DNA of 64,000 nucleotides from Apium graveolens. Lineage: Eukaryota > Streptophyta > Magnoliopsida > Apiales > Apiaceae. The translations under genes were made by a program, and so were the position numbers. Location of the stretch: the NCBI RefSeq assembly GCF_009905375.1, contig NC_133655.1:171243141-171307140 (forward strand). The letters are read 5' to 3'. The stretch's first letter is position 1. Each line of letters begins with the position of its first letter. Below the pieces are notes generated by a model, which was given only the letters and a program-made list of their open reading frames with translations, was not told where the DNA came from and searched no databases. Positions 23,773-35,700 of the stretch are shown piece after piece.

Positions 23773-24434
23773 AAAGAAAACGAAGTATACAATGGATTAT
23801 TATAAATCTTTTACGTTTTACATTATTTATCGTGAATTTAGTTCAATGAAAATTACCTGAAATGAAGTACTAATACAATATGTTTTATACTCTGATTAAT
23901 CCTTCATTCAAGAGTATTATATTAAACCTTTGCCTCTACAAAAAATGTTTCATGAGAATTAAAGTAACGCAAACGTAGCTTTACAATTTTAGTACCAAGT
24001 ACAAATTAAACAATTGAGTTCCTGTTAATCACTTTGAACTTTGGAGCATCTGATCTTCCCATAACTTTGGTCTTCCTATAAACGGTAGGTAGGCAAACAC
24101 GCATTAAAATCGCAATCTTTCATACAGGAAAAAATGATACTATACATTATTCCCTTTCAGATATCAACTCATATACCGAAATTTAATGCATAAAATACAG
24201 AAATAATAAATTCCATAGGGTAGGCACCTCTAATTTTTTATACAAATTACATGTATCGACTAAATGACACATGCTTCGGCACCTCACATTTCCTTGCACC
24301 TTCATTCCAATAATTCCCAGTCTCAATCTTATCCCTTACCCATGTTTACCTGTACACTCACCTTTGTACACCACACGTGAAGGGTAAAACCGTCACCTCA
24401 AATTTTGTACTATATAGTAAAGCTCGAGTAGGAG

Positions 24435-24443
24435 TATTTATAA
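24435..24443 (+). promoter_or_regulatory. TATA box of the DRT100-like gene
   Basis: The bases tatttataa lie 85-93 bases before the chosen ATG at 24528. Transcription would start near 24465-24475, which makes the in-frame ATG at 24468 an unlikely start. Confidence 0.6.
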
Positions 24444-24527
24444 CTCTCATCTTGCTCACACTTCAATGTGCATGACATTGTTTACTTAACTAGTTCACAT
24501 TTAACTTGTTCTAAGACACTCATAACA

Positions 24528-25619
24528 ATGACTTCTTTCTTGTTCATCACAGCTATACTACTAGCTGCGGCTTCGGTAGTTATTTGCTGCCCGCCTTCCG
24601 ATAGGGATGCTTTACTCGCGTTTAAAGCTTCCCTTCACGAGCCATACTTGGGAATATTCAAGTCATGGACGGGCAACGATTGTTGCCATAAATGGTACGG
24701 GATTAGCTGCGATTCGACTAATGGTCGGGTCGCGGATATTAATCTTCGCGGCGAGTCGGAAGATCCGTTATTTCAGAAAGCTCACCGAACCGGTTATATG
24801 AGTGGTACAATTTCACCAGCTATATGTAAGTTAACTTGGCTCTCAAGCATCATTATAGCAGATTGGAAAGGCATTACTGGCTCTATTCCAGATTGTGTTT
24901 CTTATCTTCCATATCTTCGGATGCTTGATTTAATTGGTAACAAACTTACTGGCCAGCTTCCCAAAGATATCGGCCGACTGAAACGACTTACGGTTCTAAA
25001 TGTTGCCGACAACAACATTTCGGGTTACATACCTCGCTCTATATCAGGTTTAACATCTCTAATGCATTTAGATCTCCGAAACAACCAAATTTCAGGGCCA
25101 CTACCTCGAGACATTGGAAAGCTCCGCATGATGAGCAGAGCTTTATTTAGTCGAAATCGGATTACTGGTCCGATTCCAAACTCAATATCATACATATACC
25201 GTCTTTCTGATTTAGACCTCTCCCTAAATCAAATTTCGGGTGCAATTCCAGCATCACTAGGCAAAATGGGAGTTCTTGCTACACTCAATCTTGACGGTAA
25301 CAAATTATCAGGCGCCATACCGACAACATTAATCAACTCTGGCGTGAGTATACTAAATCTAAGCAGGAATTCGCTTGAGGGAAACATACCGGATGTTTTC
25401 GGGCCAAGATCTTATTTCACAGCAATGGATTTATCTTACAATCAGTTAAAGGGTCCAATTCCAAAGTCCATATCAGGTGCAAGTTATGTAGGGCATCTTG
25501 ATCTCAGTCACAATCATCTATGTGGTCCGATTCCACTTGGTTCACCCTTTGATCACCTTGAAGCGTCGTCTTTCGCTAACAATGATTGTCTCTGCGGGAA
25601 GCCTCTTCGATCTTGTTAA
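24528..25619 (+). CDS. DRT100: DRT100-like secreted leucine-rich-repeat protein
   Basis: This is an intact single-exon gene of 363 codons. An in-frame ATG 20 codons upstream exists, but the 24528 start gives a clean signal peptide (MTSFLFITAILLAAASVVICC) and lies the usual distance from the TATA box. Residues about 22-60 are the plant LRR N-terminal cap, with a DCCHKWYGISCD cysteine pair and the DRT100-typical RGESEDPLFQKA and SGYMSG. About nine plant-type 24-residue repeats follow (LxxLDLxxNxxSGxIPxxxGxL pattern), then a C-terminal cap with NHLCGPIP and CLCGKPLRSC. Arabidopsis DRT100 is of nearly the same length and was named for partial complementation of E. coli DNA-repair mutants. The signal peptide and LRR fold point instead to the cell wall or apoplast. 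No kinase or membrane domain is present. It is the only unbroken host gene seen here. Confidence 0.95.
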   Translation: MTSFLFITAILLAAASVVICCPPSDRDALLAFKASLHEPYLGIFKSWTGNDCCHKWYGISCDSTNGRVADINLRGESEDPLFQKAHRTGYMSGTISPAICKLTWLSSIIIADWKGITGSIPDCVSYLPYLRMLDLIGNKLTGQLPKDIGRLKRLTVLNVADNNISGYIPRSISGLTSLMHLDLRNNQISGPLPRDIGKLRMMSRALFSRNRITGPIPNSISYIYRLSDLDLSLNQISGAIPASLGKMGVLATLNLDGNKLSGAIPTTLINSGVSILNLSRNSLEGNIPDVFGPRSYFTAMDLSYNQLKGPIPKSISGASYVGHLDLSHNHLCGPIPLGSPFDHLEASSFANNDCLCGKPLRSC

Positions 25620-27450
25620 TGATTTACTACTACCAAGCTTCAACAATTATGGGGGTTTTTTATGAAAACATATGCTAAACATATACATAAATATGTGTTT
25701 TATTATCATGTAATAGAGAGTGTGTATCTAATCTTGTAAAAGGGGAAAAAAAGGTGCTTTGATTAATTATAGTTAAGTAGTTGTACTGCAGTTTGAATAA
25801 TTGTTTTGTGAACTTTGTCCATGTAACTCTCGGAATATATTGAAATTTGCATTAAATTAATTATACATTTTGGAGTTTCTTAGTTTATCCCCATCTGGCT
25901 AGAAACGAAGTAATACTGTTTTCAAGTCAATCTTGGAGTCTTGGACAGTATAATCTGTCAACTGTTGGTTTCTTATGTACAAATAACCTACAACAGCTAT
26001 ATCCACAATAATTCTTAGATCATCTCCTTTTAGTAATAAAATTCCCAAGATTTAATCAAATCTATGAGATATTATTGTATTAATATGGTCTCTGGTTCTG
26101 CACATATTTAAAATTTGTAATCAAATTAAATATTCATGTATGAAATGTTGATATACGTGTAAGGGCAGCTATGAAAAAAGTACAATTCCCCTATTTGAAG
26201 GCGGAAACAAGTAATTTTTAACTACATAAACTCATATATAAAAGCGACTCATTTTTTTTGACAAAACTTCCCAAATTTCCCCTATTTGAAGGCGAAAGCA
26301 AGTAATTTGTAACAAAATAGCTAAAAAACGTACTACATCTGTGACGAAGCTTGTGTGCACAGATTAAGTTGTGAGTATCGGTGAAGACATTAAAACATGG
26401 CATGAGTAAGTAATATGAGTCTTTTGAGGAGTGTAACAAGAATCTTACGTAGTTGTTAACCTAATCCTCAAAACACAAGATGACAAAAAACAATATTAGC
26501 AAACGAGTCTAAGCTACGGCAAACAAAAAAATGAGGAAGCAATCTTGAATAAAAAGTGATGGAATCATGGAGCTAGCAGTAGATCTAGGGAAGGGGGGGG
26601 TATTACTAATAAGAAAAGGACAGAGATTGGGCAGCTGCAACACATCTGCCAAATAGTAAATGAATCCCCACCACGTGATCAGCCCTCCTGTTTTTATGAA
26701 TAATTGCACTGCTCTGTCTTACATTTGCGTTACATGTACTGATTCTCCATGAACCTCACCGTCCCCATATATATACTTTGCTCTCACTAATAATTCTACT
26801 ACTCTAGCTTCCCCATTTATGCTTTACTTTCTCCAACAACATGTTTTCCCTTTAATCTCAATTGCTCCCATCATTTGTACATTATATATACATTTCCAAT
26901 TTACAAGGTGTCTATCATTTATACACATATTTTCTGGGCAGCGATATGACATTACAGTTTTGCAGGCCCAAATTTGATAAATCTTCACAGTTTTTTATAT
27001 TATCTAAAGATTTTTTTTTCTTTTGACAGGAGAGATTTCAAGCTTATTCACAATTTTTATTTTCATTCGAAAAAAAATATATTTCATATTCTTTTTATAG
27101 CTTACTCTCACAGTTGATAAATACCTTTCTGTTAGGTAAAGCCCAATTCTCAGGCAAGAAATAAGCTGGATACGGGGCTCTTAGCCCACTTCTGTAATGT
27201 TTGAGCAACGTCCTTCCAAATAAAACTCAACCAATTAAAATACTTTTCGGCAAAATTCAGTCAATTGCCTATAACCTAGAACCTAAAAAATTGTCAGACC
27301 AATTATGTGTGTACTATTCTTTTTAACGTTTCAATATAGTTACAAAAAAAGCTTTATTTTGAAGTATATTAAATTCAAATACAATAAAATTTATTAGATA
27401 ATATTCTGGATAACTTCACTTGAGAAAATGTCAAGAATTATTATTAAAAA
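25620..27450. other. Intergenic DNA after the LRR gene
   Basis: It is AT-rich and has no supported gene. A 33-base near-direct repeat built around cctatttgaaggcg lies at about 26189-26222 and 26279-26312. A run of eight or nine G lies near 26593. The small open frames on the minus strand (about 26218-26709) have no recognisable content. Confidence 0.55.
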
Positions 27451-27478
27451 CTAGGGTTTTTTGCCCGCACTACGCGCG
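27451..27478 (-). other. Helitron 3' terminus: hairpin plus CTAG
   Basis: Read on the minus strand: GC-rich stem with a gta loop, a c-aaaaaa spacer, then CTAG and T. The stem is imperfect (one mismatch in five pairs). This sequence type, with a gcgcgcgta-like palindrome just before ctag, is typical of plant Helitron 3' ends. Confidence 0.6.
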
Positions 27479-28389
27479 CTCCCCATTTTTTAATTTTTGA
27501 AAAATAAATAAAAATATTTTTAACATAATAATATCATAATTTATTTATGCATAAATGTCGGTTAATGTATTTTGTTTTTAATAAAAATAGCGCACATTTC
27601 ACGTTTTTTCGTACGCCAGCTATTTCTTTACAAATGTCCAAACTTTTAAGAAGAAAATGAAAATTTTAATAACTAATTTTTTTAAATAATCTCCTTATAT
27701 GTAACTTGTTGGGTAATATATCTTTATAATTTATTATATAACCCGAAAACCCCCTAAGAATAAGGAATATTTTTTCATTTTAAATTTGATAATTAATAAA
27801 CATGGGATACGAATGGAAGAAGATCGTTTTATAAAATTCTTTCTGAGGGCCCTTTAAAGCATGAATATGTTGTGTATAAATTATTATTTTTTATAATGTA
27901 CTTGTTGCGTTTTTAGTAAACTATCAATACTTGTTGTATGTTTTAACATTATAACAGACAATCCCGAGGTTTGTAGGCCAGGAGACTGAAAATTAGCTCC
28001 TTGGTGTTGAACATATTATAGTCAACGGGTTTCAGTGGCAAATGAGATACAATGCTAAATTAATAATAATTTATCGGTTAAAAGAATTGATTAAGTTTTT
28101 TGGTCTGGTGGAAAATGATATTATATTTTTAGTTTTGATGTGAATGGTGGCTTGTGCGGAAGGATTGTTATGTGTGAAAGAACGGAAATAACACGTTATA
28201 TAGTAGAAAGTAGCAGGAAGAGTCTGCCGAGTGACAATTATTTTATTTTTATGAGGATACATGTCCAGTTCCAGTTGCTGAGATGGGTATGAAATTTCTT
28301 ATGTTTCCTTTATTAGTTTGCAGTCTCCTTTTAGATATGCATGAGTCATATTTTTAACATTGTCTTATATTTGTACTTAGAACAAAATA

Positions 28390-28601
28390 TGGAAATTGTG
28401 GATGTGGCAAGTGACATGGAGGTCGAATCAAATGATAATACTGCAGAAGCCAATGTTGGAATGCCAAATATGCAGATGATTGGAAACCACAATCCAGATG
28501 ATGCGCAAGATGAAATGATTCTCCAGTTTTCCAAAAGATTTGTCGAAAGCCTCTTAAACTCTAGATATCATGGATATCAAAAACTGATTCCAAATAGATA
28601 A
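28390..28601 (+). pseudogene. Small acidic open frame, unrecognised, possible captured exon
   Basis: An open frame starts MEIVDVASDMEVESND and ends near YHGYQKLIPNR. It follows a good splice-acceptor-like string (tttgtacttag at about 28370-28380), so it may be an exon rather than a complete gene. It lies inside the candidate Helitron on the opposite strand. It resembles no family I know; it may be a captured gene fragment or chance. Confidence 0.3.
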
Positions 28602-28925
28602 TGGTATAATTGCAAGCATATGTGTATTCTACAATTTTTTTTAAAAAAAGTTAACAACAAACATAGATATGAAATAATACACTATGTATATTCACATCCT
28701 GATTCTAATCCGGATGCTGACAAACTCTGATTTATATCCTAATCTTGATTCATATCCTAATGAAGGAGAATTCCAGGAATATATCCTGATCTTGATTCAT
28801 ATCCTGTTGCAGGAGAAATCAGGATTTCTCTGCATCATGATTAAAATCAAGATGTTAATATGCAGAATATGCTCCAATAGATGTGACCAATGGTTCGAAT
28901 GCAACTGATACAATTAAATCACACC

Positions 28926-29066
28926 TCATAGTCCAACTGAAATAAGATTGTTCCTGACTACCTTCCCACGACCATTCCTTGATATCCATATTCTTGTCGC
29001 TCGAACCTTCAAGGTCCAAGCTACTTGAGTAGCATCCAGAGCGGACAAATGCCGATGGTCGTCCAT
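28926..29066 (-). pseudogene. RPA-like exon, array copy 1 (frameshifted end)
   Basis: It begins MDDHRHLSALDATQVAWTLK and continues VRATRIWISRNGRG. An extra base near 28935 changes the end, so the NLILLDCE motif seen in the other copies is lost. The WTLKVRATRxW pattern matches the start of the first OB-fold of plant RPA1-like proteins. Confidence 0.7.
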
Positions 29067-29595
29067 ATCTGAATGCAAGAAAATGAGAAACTTAATAAAA
29101 TAATATGGAACTTCCATGTATACTTGAGGAAATCAAGAATGTGTATCTCTATTATTTTCTTCAAATGTTTGAGTATAGGTTGGGAGTCCAGGCAAGTGAA
29201 TATATATTACAGTTAAACGAAGTTAATTATGGTAGAGTTGCATAATCTTTTCAACTTTTAAACAAATATACGCTATTTTTATTGATTAATTGACTGGGAC
29301 TTTGTGTAGCCACAATATTCTCTGTGAATTGTAATCACATAGAATATAATTGAGAGTTAAGATTGTAATAACATAATGATTCTAATCTTGATGCTGAAAA
29401 ACCCAGATTCATATCCTGATCATGATTCATATCCTTATGAAGGAGGAATCCGGGACCATATCCCGATCTTTATTTATATCCTGTTGCAGAAGAAATCAGG
29501 ATTTCTTAGCATCAAGATAAGAATCAGGATGTTAATATTCAGAGTATGTTCCAATAGATGTGAGCAATGGTTTGAATGCAAGTGATACAATTAAA

Positions 29596-29742
29596 TCACA
29601 CCTCACAGTCCCACAGAATAAGATTGTGCATGACTACCTCCCCACGGTCATTCCTTGATATCCACATTGTTGTCGCTCGAACCTTCAATATCCAAGCTAC
29701 TTGAGTAGCATCCAGAGCGGATAAATGTTGATGGTCATCCAT
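29596..29742 (-). pseudogene. RPA-like exon, array copy 2
   Basis: This is an open 48-codon frame starting MDDHQHLSALDATQ, with ILKVRATTMWISRNDRG and NLILWDCEV before the stop. It has more replacement changes than the central copies. The string gag|gtgtga at the end could be a splice donor, so the stop may lie in an intron. Confidence 0.7.
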
Positions 29743-30269
29743 ATCTGAATGCAAGAAGAGGAAAAATTTAATAAATTATTATGGAACTTCAATGTATATT
29801 TGAGGAAATCAAGAATGTGTACCTCTATTACCTTGTATGATGTTTGAGTATAGGTTGGGAGCCTAGGCATTGAATATATAGTATAGTTAAACGAAGTTGA
29901 TTATGGTAGAGTTGTATAATCTTTTTAACTTTTAAACAGATATGCACTATTTTCATTAATTAATTGACTGAGAGTTTGTGTAGCCACAATATTCTCTGTG
30001 AATTGTAATCACAAAGAATATAATTGAGAGTTAAGATTGTAATTATATACTGATTCTAATCCTGATGCTGACAAACCCTGATTCATATCCAGATTCTAAT
30101 TCATATCCTGATGAAGGAAGAATCCAGAAATATATCCCGATCTTGATTCATATCCTGTTATAGAAGAAATCAGGATTTCTCAGCACCAAGATTAGAATCA
30201 GGATGTTAATATGCAGAGTATGCTCCAATAGATGTCAATAATCGTTCGAATGCTACTGATATAATTAAA

Positions 30270-30416
30270 TCACACCTCACAGTCCAACAAAATAAGATTG
30301 TGTCTGACTGCCTCCCCACGGCCATTCCTTGATATCCACATTCTTGTCGCTCGAACCTTCAATATCCAAGCTACTTGAGTAGCATCCAGAGCAGACCAAT
30401 GTTGATGGTCGTCCAT
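30270..30416 (-). pseudogene. RPA-like exon, array copy 3
   Basis: An open 48-codon frame starts MDDHQHWSALDATQ, with ILKVRATRMWISRNGRG and HNLILLDCEV. It is nearly identical to copies 4 and 5. RPA1 binds single-stranded DNA through OB-folds; this is only the first strand region of one, so no function is expected from the exon alone. Confidence 0.72.
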
Positions 30417-30945
30417 ATTTGAATGCAAAAAGAGGAGAAACTTAATAAATTAATATGGAACTTCAATGTATATTTGAGGAAATCAAAAATGTGTACCTCT
30501 ATTACCTTCTTCTGATGTTTGAGTATAAGTTGGGAGCCCAGACATGTGAATATATGGTACAACTAAACGAAGTTGATTATGGTAGAGTTGCATAATCTTT
30601 TTAACTTTTAAACAGATATGCACTATTTTCATTGATTAATTGACTGAGAGTTTGTGTAGCCACAATATTCTCTGTGAATTGTAATCACAAAGAATATAAT
30701 TGAGAGTTAAGATTGTAATTATATCCAGATTCTAATCCTGATGCTGACCAACCCTGATTCATATCCAGATTCTAATTCATATCCTGATGAAGGAGGAATC
30801 CAGAAATATATCCTGATCTTGATTCATATCCTGTTATAGAAGAAATCAGGATTTCTCAGCACCAGGATTAGAATCAGGATGTTAATATGCAGAGTATGCT
30901 CCAATAGATGTCAATAATTGTTCGAATGCAACTGATATAATTAAA

Positions 30946-31092
30946 TCACACCTCACAGTCCAACAAAATAAGATTGTGCCTGACTGCCTCCCCACGACCA
31001 TTCCTTGATATCCACATTCTTGTCGCTCGAACCTTCAATGTCCAAGCTACTTGAGTAGCATCCAGAGCAGACCAATGTTGATGGTCGTCCAT
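30946..31092 (-). pseudogene. RPA-like exon, array copy 4
   Basis: An open 48-codon frame starts MDDHQHWSALDATQ, with TLKVRATRMWISRNGRG and HNLILLDCEV. It can serve as the reference copy of the array because it carries the most common residue at nearly every position. Confidence 0.72.
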
Positions 31093-31400
31093 ATTTGAAT
31101 GCAAAAAGAGGAGAAACTTAATAAATTAATAAGGAACTTCAATGTATATTTGAGGAAATCAAGAATGTGTACCACTATTACCTTCTTCTGATGTTTGAGT
31201 ATAGGTTGGGAGCCCAGACATGTGAATATATGATACAACTAAACGAAGTTGATTATGGTAGAATTGCATAATCTTTTTAACTTTTTAAATAAATATGCAC
31301 TATTTTCATTGATGAATTGACTGAGAGTTTGTGTAGCCACAATATTCTCTGTGAATTGTAATTTCAAAGAATATAATTGAGAGTTAAGATTGTAATTATA

Positions 31401-31556
31401 TCCTGATTCTAATCCTGGTGCTGACAAATCCTGATTTATATCCAGATTCTAATTCATATCCTGATGCAGGAGGAATCCAGAAATATATCCTGATCTTGAT
31501 TCATATCCTGTTATAGAAGAAATCAGGATTTCTCAGCACCAGGATTAGAATCAGGA
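31401..31556. repeat. Long inverted repeat in array unit 5 (37-base arms)
   Basis: Left arm 31401-31437 and right arm 31520-31556 are reverse complements with one mismatch, separated by 82 bases. The loop holds further gattcatatcctg repeats. Equivalent, more decayed inverted repeats occur in the other units near 28696-28851, 29372-29530, 30050-30208, 30724-30884 and 32080-32218. It could be a MITE present in the founding unit, or a hairpin-RNA source. Confidence 0.85.
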
Positions 31557-31622
31557 TGTTAATATGCAGAGTATGCTCCAATAGATGTCAATAATCGTTC
31601 GAATGCAACTGATATAATTAAA

Positions 31623-31769
31623 TTACACCTCACAATCCAATAAAATAAGATTGTGCCTGACTGCCTCCCCACGGCCATTCCTTGATATCCACATTTTTGT
31701 CGCTCGAACCTTCAATGTCCAAGCTACTTGAGTAGCATCCAGAGCAGACCAATGTTGATGGTTGTCCAT
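31623..31769 (-). pseudogene. RPA-like exon, array copy 5
   Basis: An open 48-codon frame close to copy 4, with MDNHQHW at the start. The stop reads taa where copies 2-4 have tga. The upstream part of this unit carries the best-preserved 37-base inverted repeat. Confidence 0.72.
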
Positions 31770-32286
31770 ATTTGAATGCAAAAAGAGGAGAAACTTAATA
31801 AATTAATATGGAACTTCAATATATATTTGAGGAAATCAAGAATGTGTACCTCTATTACCTTCTTCTGATGTTTGAGTATAGGTTGGGAGCCCAGACATGT
31901 GAATATATGGTACAACTAAACGAAGTTGATTATGGTAGAGTTGCATAATCTTTTTAACTTTTAAACAGATATGCACTATTTTCATTGATTAATTGACTGA
32001 GAGTTTGTGTAGTCACAATATTCTCTGTGAATCATAATCACGGAGAATATAATTGAGAGTTAAGATTTTAATCACATCATGATTTTAATCATGATGCTGA
32101 CAAATCTTGATCCTGATTTATATTCTGATGAATGAGGAATCTAGGAACATACCATAATCTTGATTCATATGCCGTTGTAGAACAAATCAGAATTTCTTAG
32201 CATCAGGATTAAAATCAGGATGTTAATATGCAGAGTATGCTCCAATAGATGTAAAAAATGGTTCGAATGCAACTGATATAATTAAA

Positions 32287-32433
32287 TTACACCTCACAGT
32301 CCAACAAACTAAGATTGTGCCTGAATGCCTCCCCACGACCAATCCTTGATATCCACATTCTTGTCGCTCGAACCTTCAATGTCCAAGCTACTTGAGTAGC
32401 ATCCAGAGCGGACAAATGTTGATGGCCGTTCAT
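32287..32433 (-). pseudogene. RPA-like exon, array copy 6 (first in minus-strand order)
   Basis: An open 48-codon frame starting MNGHQHLSALDATQ, with TLKVRATRMWISRIGRG and LSLLDCEV. As the outermost copy it may be nearest to the ancestral gene start. I could not find a matching second OB-fold exon downstream on the minus strand. Confidence 0.7.
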
Positions 32434-32725
32434 ATCTGAATGCAAGAAGATGAGAAACTTATTAAATTAATATGAAACTTCAATGTATATTTGTTGAAAT
32501 CAAGAATGTGTACCTCTATTTTCTTCTTATGATGTTTGAGTATAGGTTGGGAGCCCAGGCATGTGAATATATAGTACAGTTAAACGAACTTGATTATGGT
32601 AGAGTTGCATAATTTTTTCAACTTTTTAATAGATATGCACTATTTTCATTGATTAATTGACTGAGAGTTTGTGTATCCACATATTCTTTTTGAATTGTAA
32701 TCACAGAGAATATAATTGAGAGTTT

Positions 32726-35700
32726 ACAAAACTTGCTTGATGAATATTGTATCTAACACAGTAACAAATTGAACAATATAACTGGTCACGCGTAACTTGC
32801 ATTTGAGGGTGATAAAAGTGATATAGGTTTAAAAATGCGCACATCGATAGCATAATCACCCGGATAGAAAGCATATTCATTAGTTCCCCTTAAAAAATGA
32901 CACAAATTTGAAAATATGACGTTATCAAATGCTAATCAGGTTTGAAAACGACACAGATGACATAAAAGTACTATAAGGATGGTTGAAATACCAGTCGACA
33001 CAAATTTTAATTCTCCAACATGACTTCCTTTTCTTGATGCAAACTACCGACGATGTAAATTTGTACCTTTTTTCTTGACTGGTCCAGTAGCTCCTTAAAT
33101 AATTGCTCCTGAAATGATCAACAATTATGCTATGAAAAATTATCTTTCTACCTAAACCTTTCACTCATAAACACCGGGATAAAGGTGATAATATAAGGTA
33201 ACCTTGAGCAAATATGTATGCAACAACTATGGATGTAAACAAACCACGTGGACACACATATATTTGTAGAAAAATTTACACAAAGAGCATAAGCCTAAAT
33301 AATAAAGTGGATATTAAAAATAGAAATAACATATGGACAATGAGAGATAACCATAGTCCTGAGAGGAAAGCTCTTTTGATATTCATGAAATTAATATGAG
33401 TGTCGATTGTGAAACTACTAAAGGAGATGCATGATGGTTTGCTCACGAAACTATTATCTTAATTTTAAATTTAAAAAAAAAATTGTATTCAGTTAGTTAA
33501 GAAATCTGGAAACAAAACTGCTAAATATTTAGCTCGTTTATTTGTTTTTCAACTTGGTTGCATGATCGATTGAGATTTGTCCTGATTGAGTATCTTTTAA
33601 TTTATTAATGAAATCTACTTTAAATTTGGTAATAAAAAATGAACACTGCCCGTTACGATAAATTGTATTTATATTGAATAATTTATAATAAAATGTATAA
33701 ACTTTTTATATAACTTAGATAACATTTATTGTAAGATATATTTTTCTAATTTATTACACTTGTTCTTTAATAAAAATTTATTTCAATTTATTTTAAATCT
33801 TCTTGAGTGAAAGAGTAGAATTATAATGTATAACAGTCAACCTTTTTTAAAATAGCCTAAGTTGAATTTGAACCAAAAAAGGGAAAAATTTATCCATAAA
33901 AATCAATCTTTTAATAGTATAAATTACACAACATTGTTTGTACATCATTTAATATAAATTATTCTTAAAAAATAATTTGAAATGATATTATTCATAAGTA
34001 ATTTTAAAGAGAAATTAAATTTATTTAATATTAACTACAAATCTTTAAATATAACAGATGTCTAGGATAAAAAATGTATGATACATAATTAAAACTAATG
34101 TAAATTAATATTTGAAAAATCTAAATTTATATTTAGATACTCATATATAATAATATTTATTGAAGCTGAGAAAGTATATGTATGATATGTACTTAATTGA
34201 TTAGTATTTCATAAAAAAATGAATAATATTGTTTTTTTAACAATACATAAATTTAAAAATGTGCGCTCTCTCACATAAATATTTATATTTTTATAAGTTT
34301 TTAATCTTATTTTATTATGTTGTTTGATGTGTTTTTAATTTAAATATTTATTGTGTTTATTTCTATTTCTAATTTATACACAACACTATTTCGTAAATAA
34401 GTATTTTTTATTTTAATTTTTATATTATTGATAAGATGTAGAAAAATTAAAAAAATATAATTAAAAAAGACAATATTAAGTTATGACACAGGTTCAAAAT
34501 ATTTGTCGCACTATATATTTTTGTTTTATTCAATGGAGTTTTTATTTATATTTCTTTGACGCTTAAATCCCAAACTTAATTTCAGTAAAATAAAATTATA
34601 TTTTTTCAACGTCAATTAGAGTTGCACATAAGGCTTATAAACAATATTAATAATCTTGCAAAATAAGATTGTATCATATTTTAAATTTAATTTTTTATTT
34701 TATCTCATGTTATTATAAATTGTTTTAACTTTAAAAATTTATCTGTTTAAATATTTATTGTAATAGTTAAAATTCATTCGCTCTTATAAATATATTTGCA
34801 TCGTATAAGTTGTCAAAAAAAAATCTAATACATATAAAAGTATTTTTCTTCTTTTCGGTGTTAAAAAAATATCTGTAGGACCATATTTAAAATTGAAATA
34901 AATTTTATACATACATATAAATGTGCACTCTTTCACAAGAATTTTTTATTTATATATAATATTAATTTGAATACTGTTAATATTCTTTAATTATGTGATA
35001 CATAATTTTTAAATTTAAGATAATATGTATAATATTTCACGATGTTAGTTGAAGAAATATTTGTCTAAATATTTAAATGGCTACGATAATATATATTATT
35101 TAAATTTTTATAAATAAATATTTAAAATTTTTCTTGTAACAAAAAATATATATTATGTGCAATATATTCGAAATTTTTCGGTGGAAGTTAAATAGTTAAA
35201 TTTTTAGTTATTTTAAACAAACTCAAAATACCAAACAATGATAAAAAATAAATTATATTTATAGTAACACGAGACTCATTTTTTAAAGACTTAAATTTAA
35301 ACAAACCATTACAAAATAATCTGATGTTTCTTTTTAATATTTAAAAGAAAAATATTTGGCATTTTTTTAACGTGCAACATTTTATTCATATTAAATAAAT
35401 ATACAATAATGTGAAAATAATAATATATACATTAATATATTTATGTACTTACTATTTATGGGTTTTAGGATTTTCCAAACTTACTTTTAAATTTTTTTAA
35501 GATTGTAATGGAGTCCAAATTTTTATTTAAGTTCACATGACGAATATTTTTATAACAAAAAAATGTAGCACTTCTCTAGGTCAAAAAATTCCAGAGTTTT
35601 GAAACTTGGAATTCTGTTCTACAAACCCATTCTCAGCTCTTTCCAAACTGTCAACGCTAACTAATTTAAACATACTCTGAAATAACTTCTCTATGAGGTT

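Larger units (their letters stand above)
22411..24434. other. Low-copy intergenic DNA upstream of the LRR gene
   Basis: It is AT-rich and has no open frame of convincing length. It contains a (ta)n microsatellite at 22574-22596 and a MITE-like repeat at 23396-23772. I see no other gene or element. Confidence 0.6.
28694..32725 (-). repeat. Six-unit tandem array, unit about 676 bases
   Basis: Units start near 28694, 29370, 30048, 30722, 31397 and 32078; the array ends with ataattgagagtt at about 32725. In minus-strand order each unit has a leader ending in an agaag/gt donor-like site, an acceptor-like gcattcag, an RPA-like exon of 147 bases, and a 158-base inverted repeat. Units 3, 4 and 5 are the closest to each other. 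Units 1, 2 and 6 are more diverged, as expected when the central units of an array are homogenised by unequal exchange. Confidence 0.92.

Noticed and set aside
30371..30562. Three near-identical 63-codon minus-strand frames starting MYHIFTCLGSQ (also 31047-31238 and 31724-31915)
   Set aside because: They are similar only because they lie in tandem repeat units. They cross the leader and an intron-like stretch of the RPA-like unit and are in a frame with no protein-like features.
28694..32725. CRISPR-like array or satellite DNA
   Set aside because: The units are 676 bases, contiguous, and contain exon and hairpin structure. There are no short repeats with unique spacers, and six copies are too few for a centromeric or other satellite.
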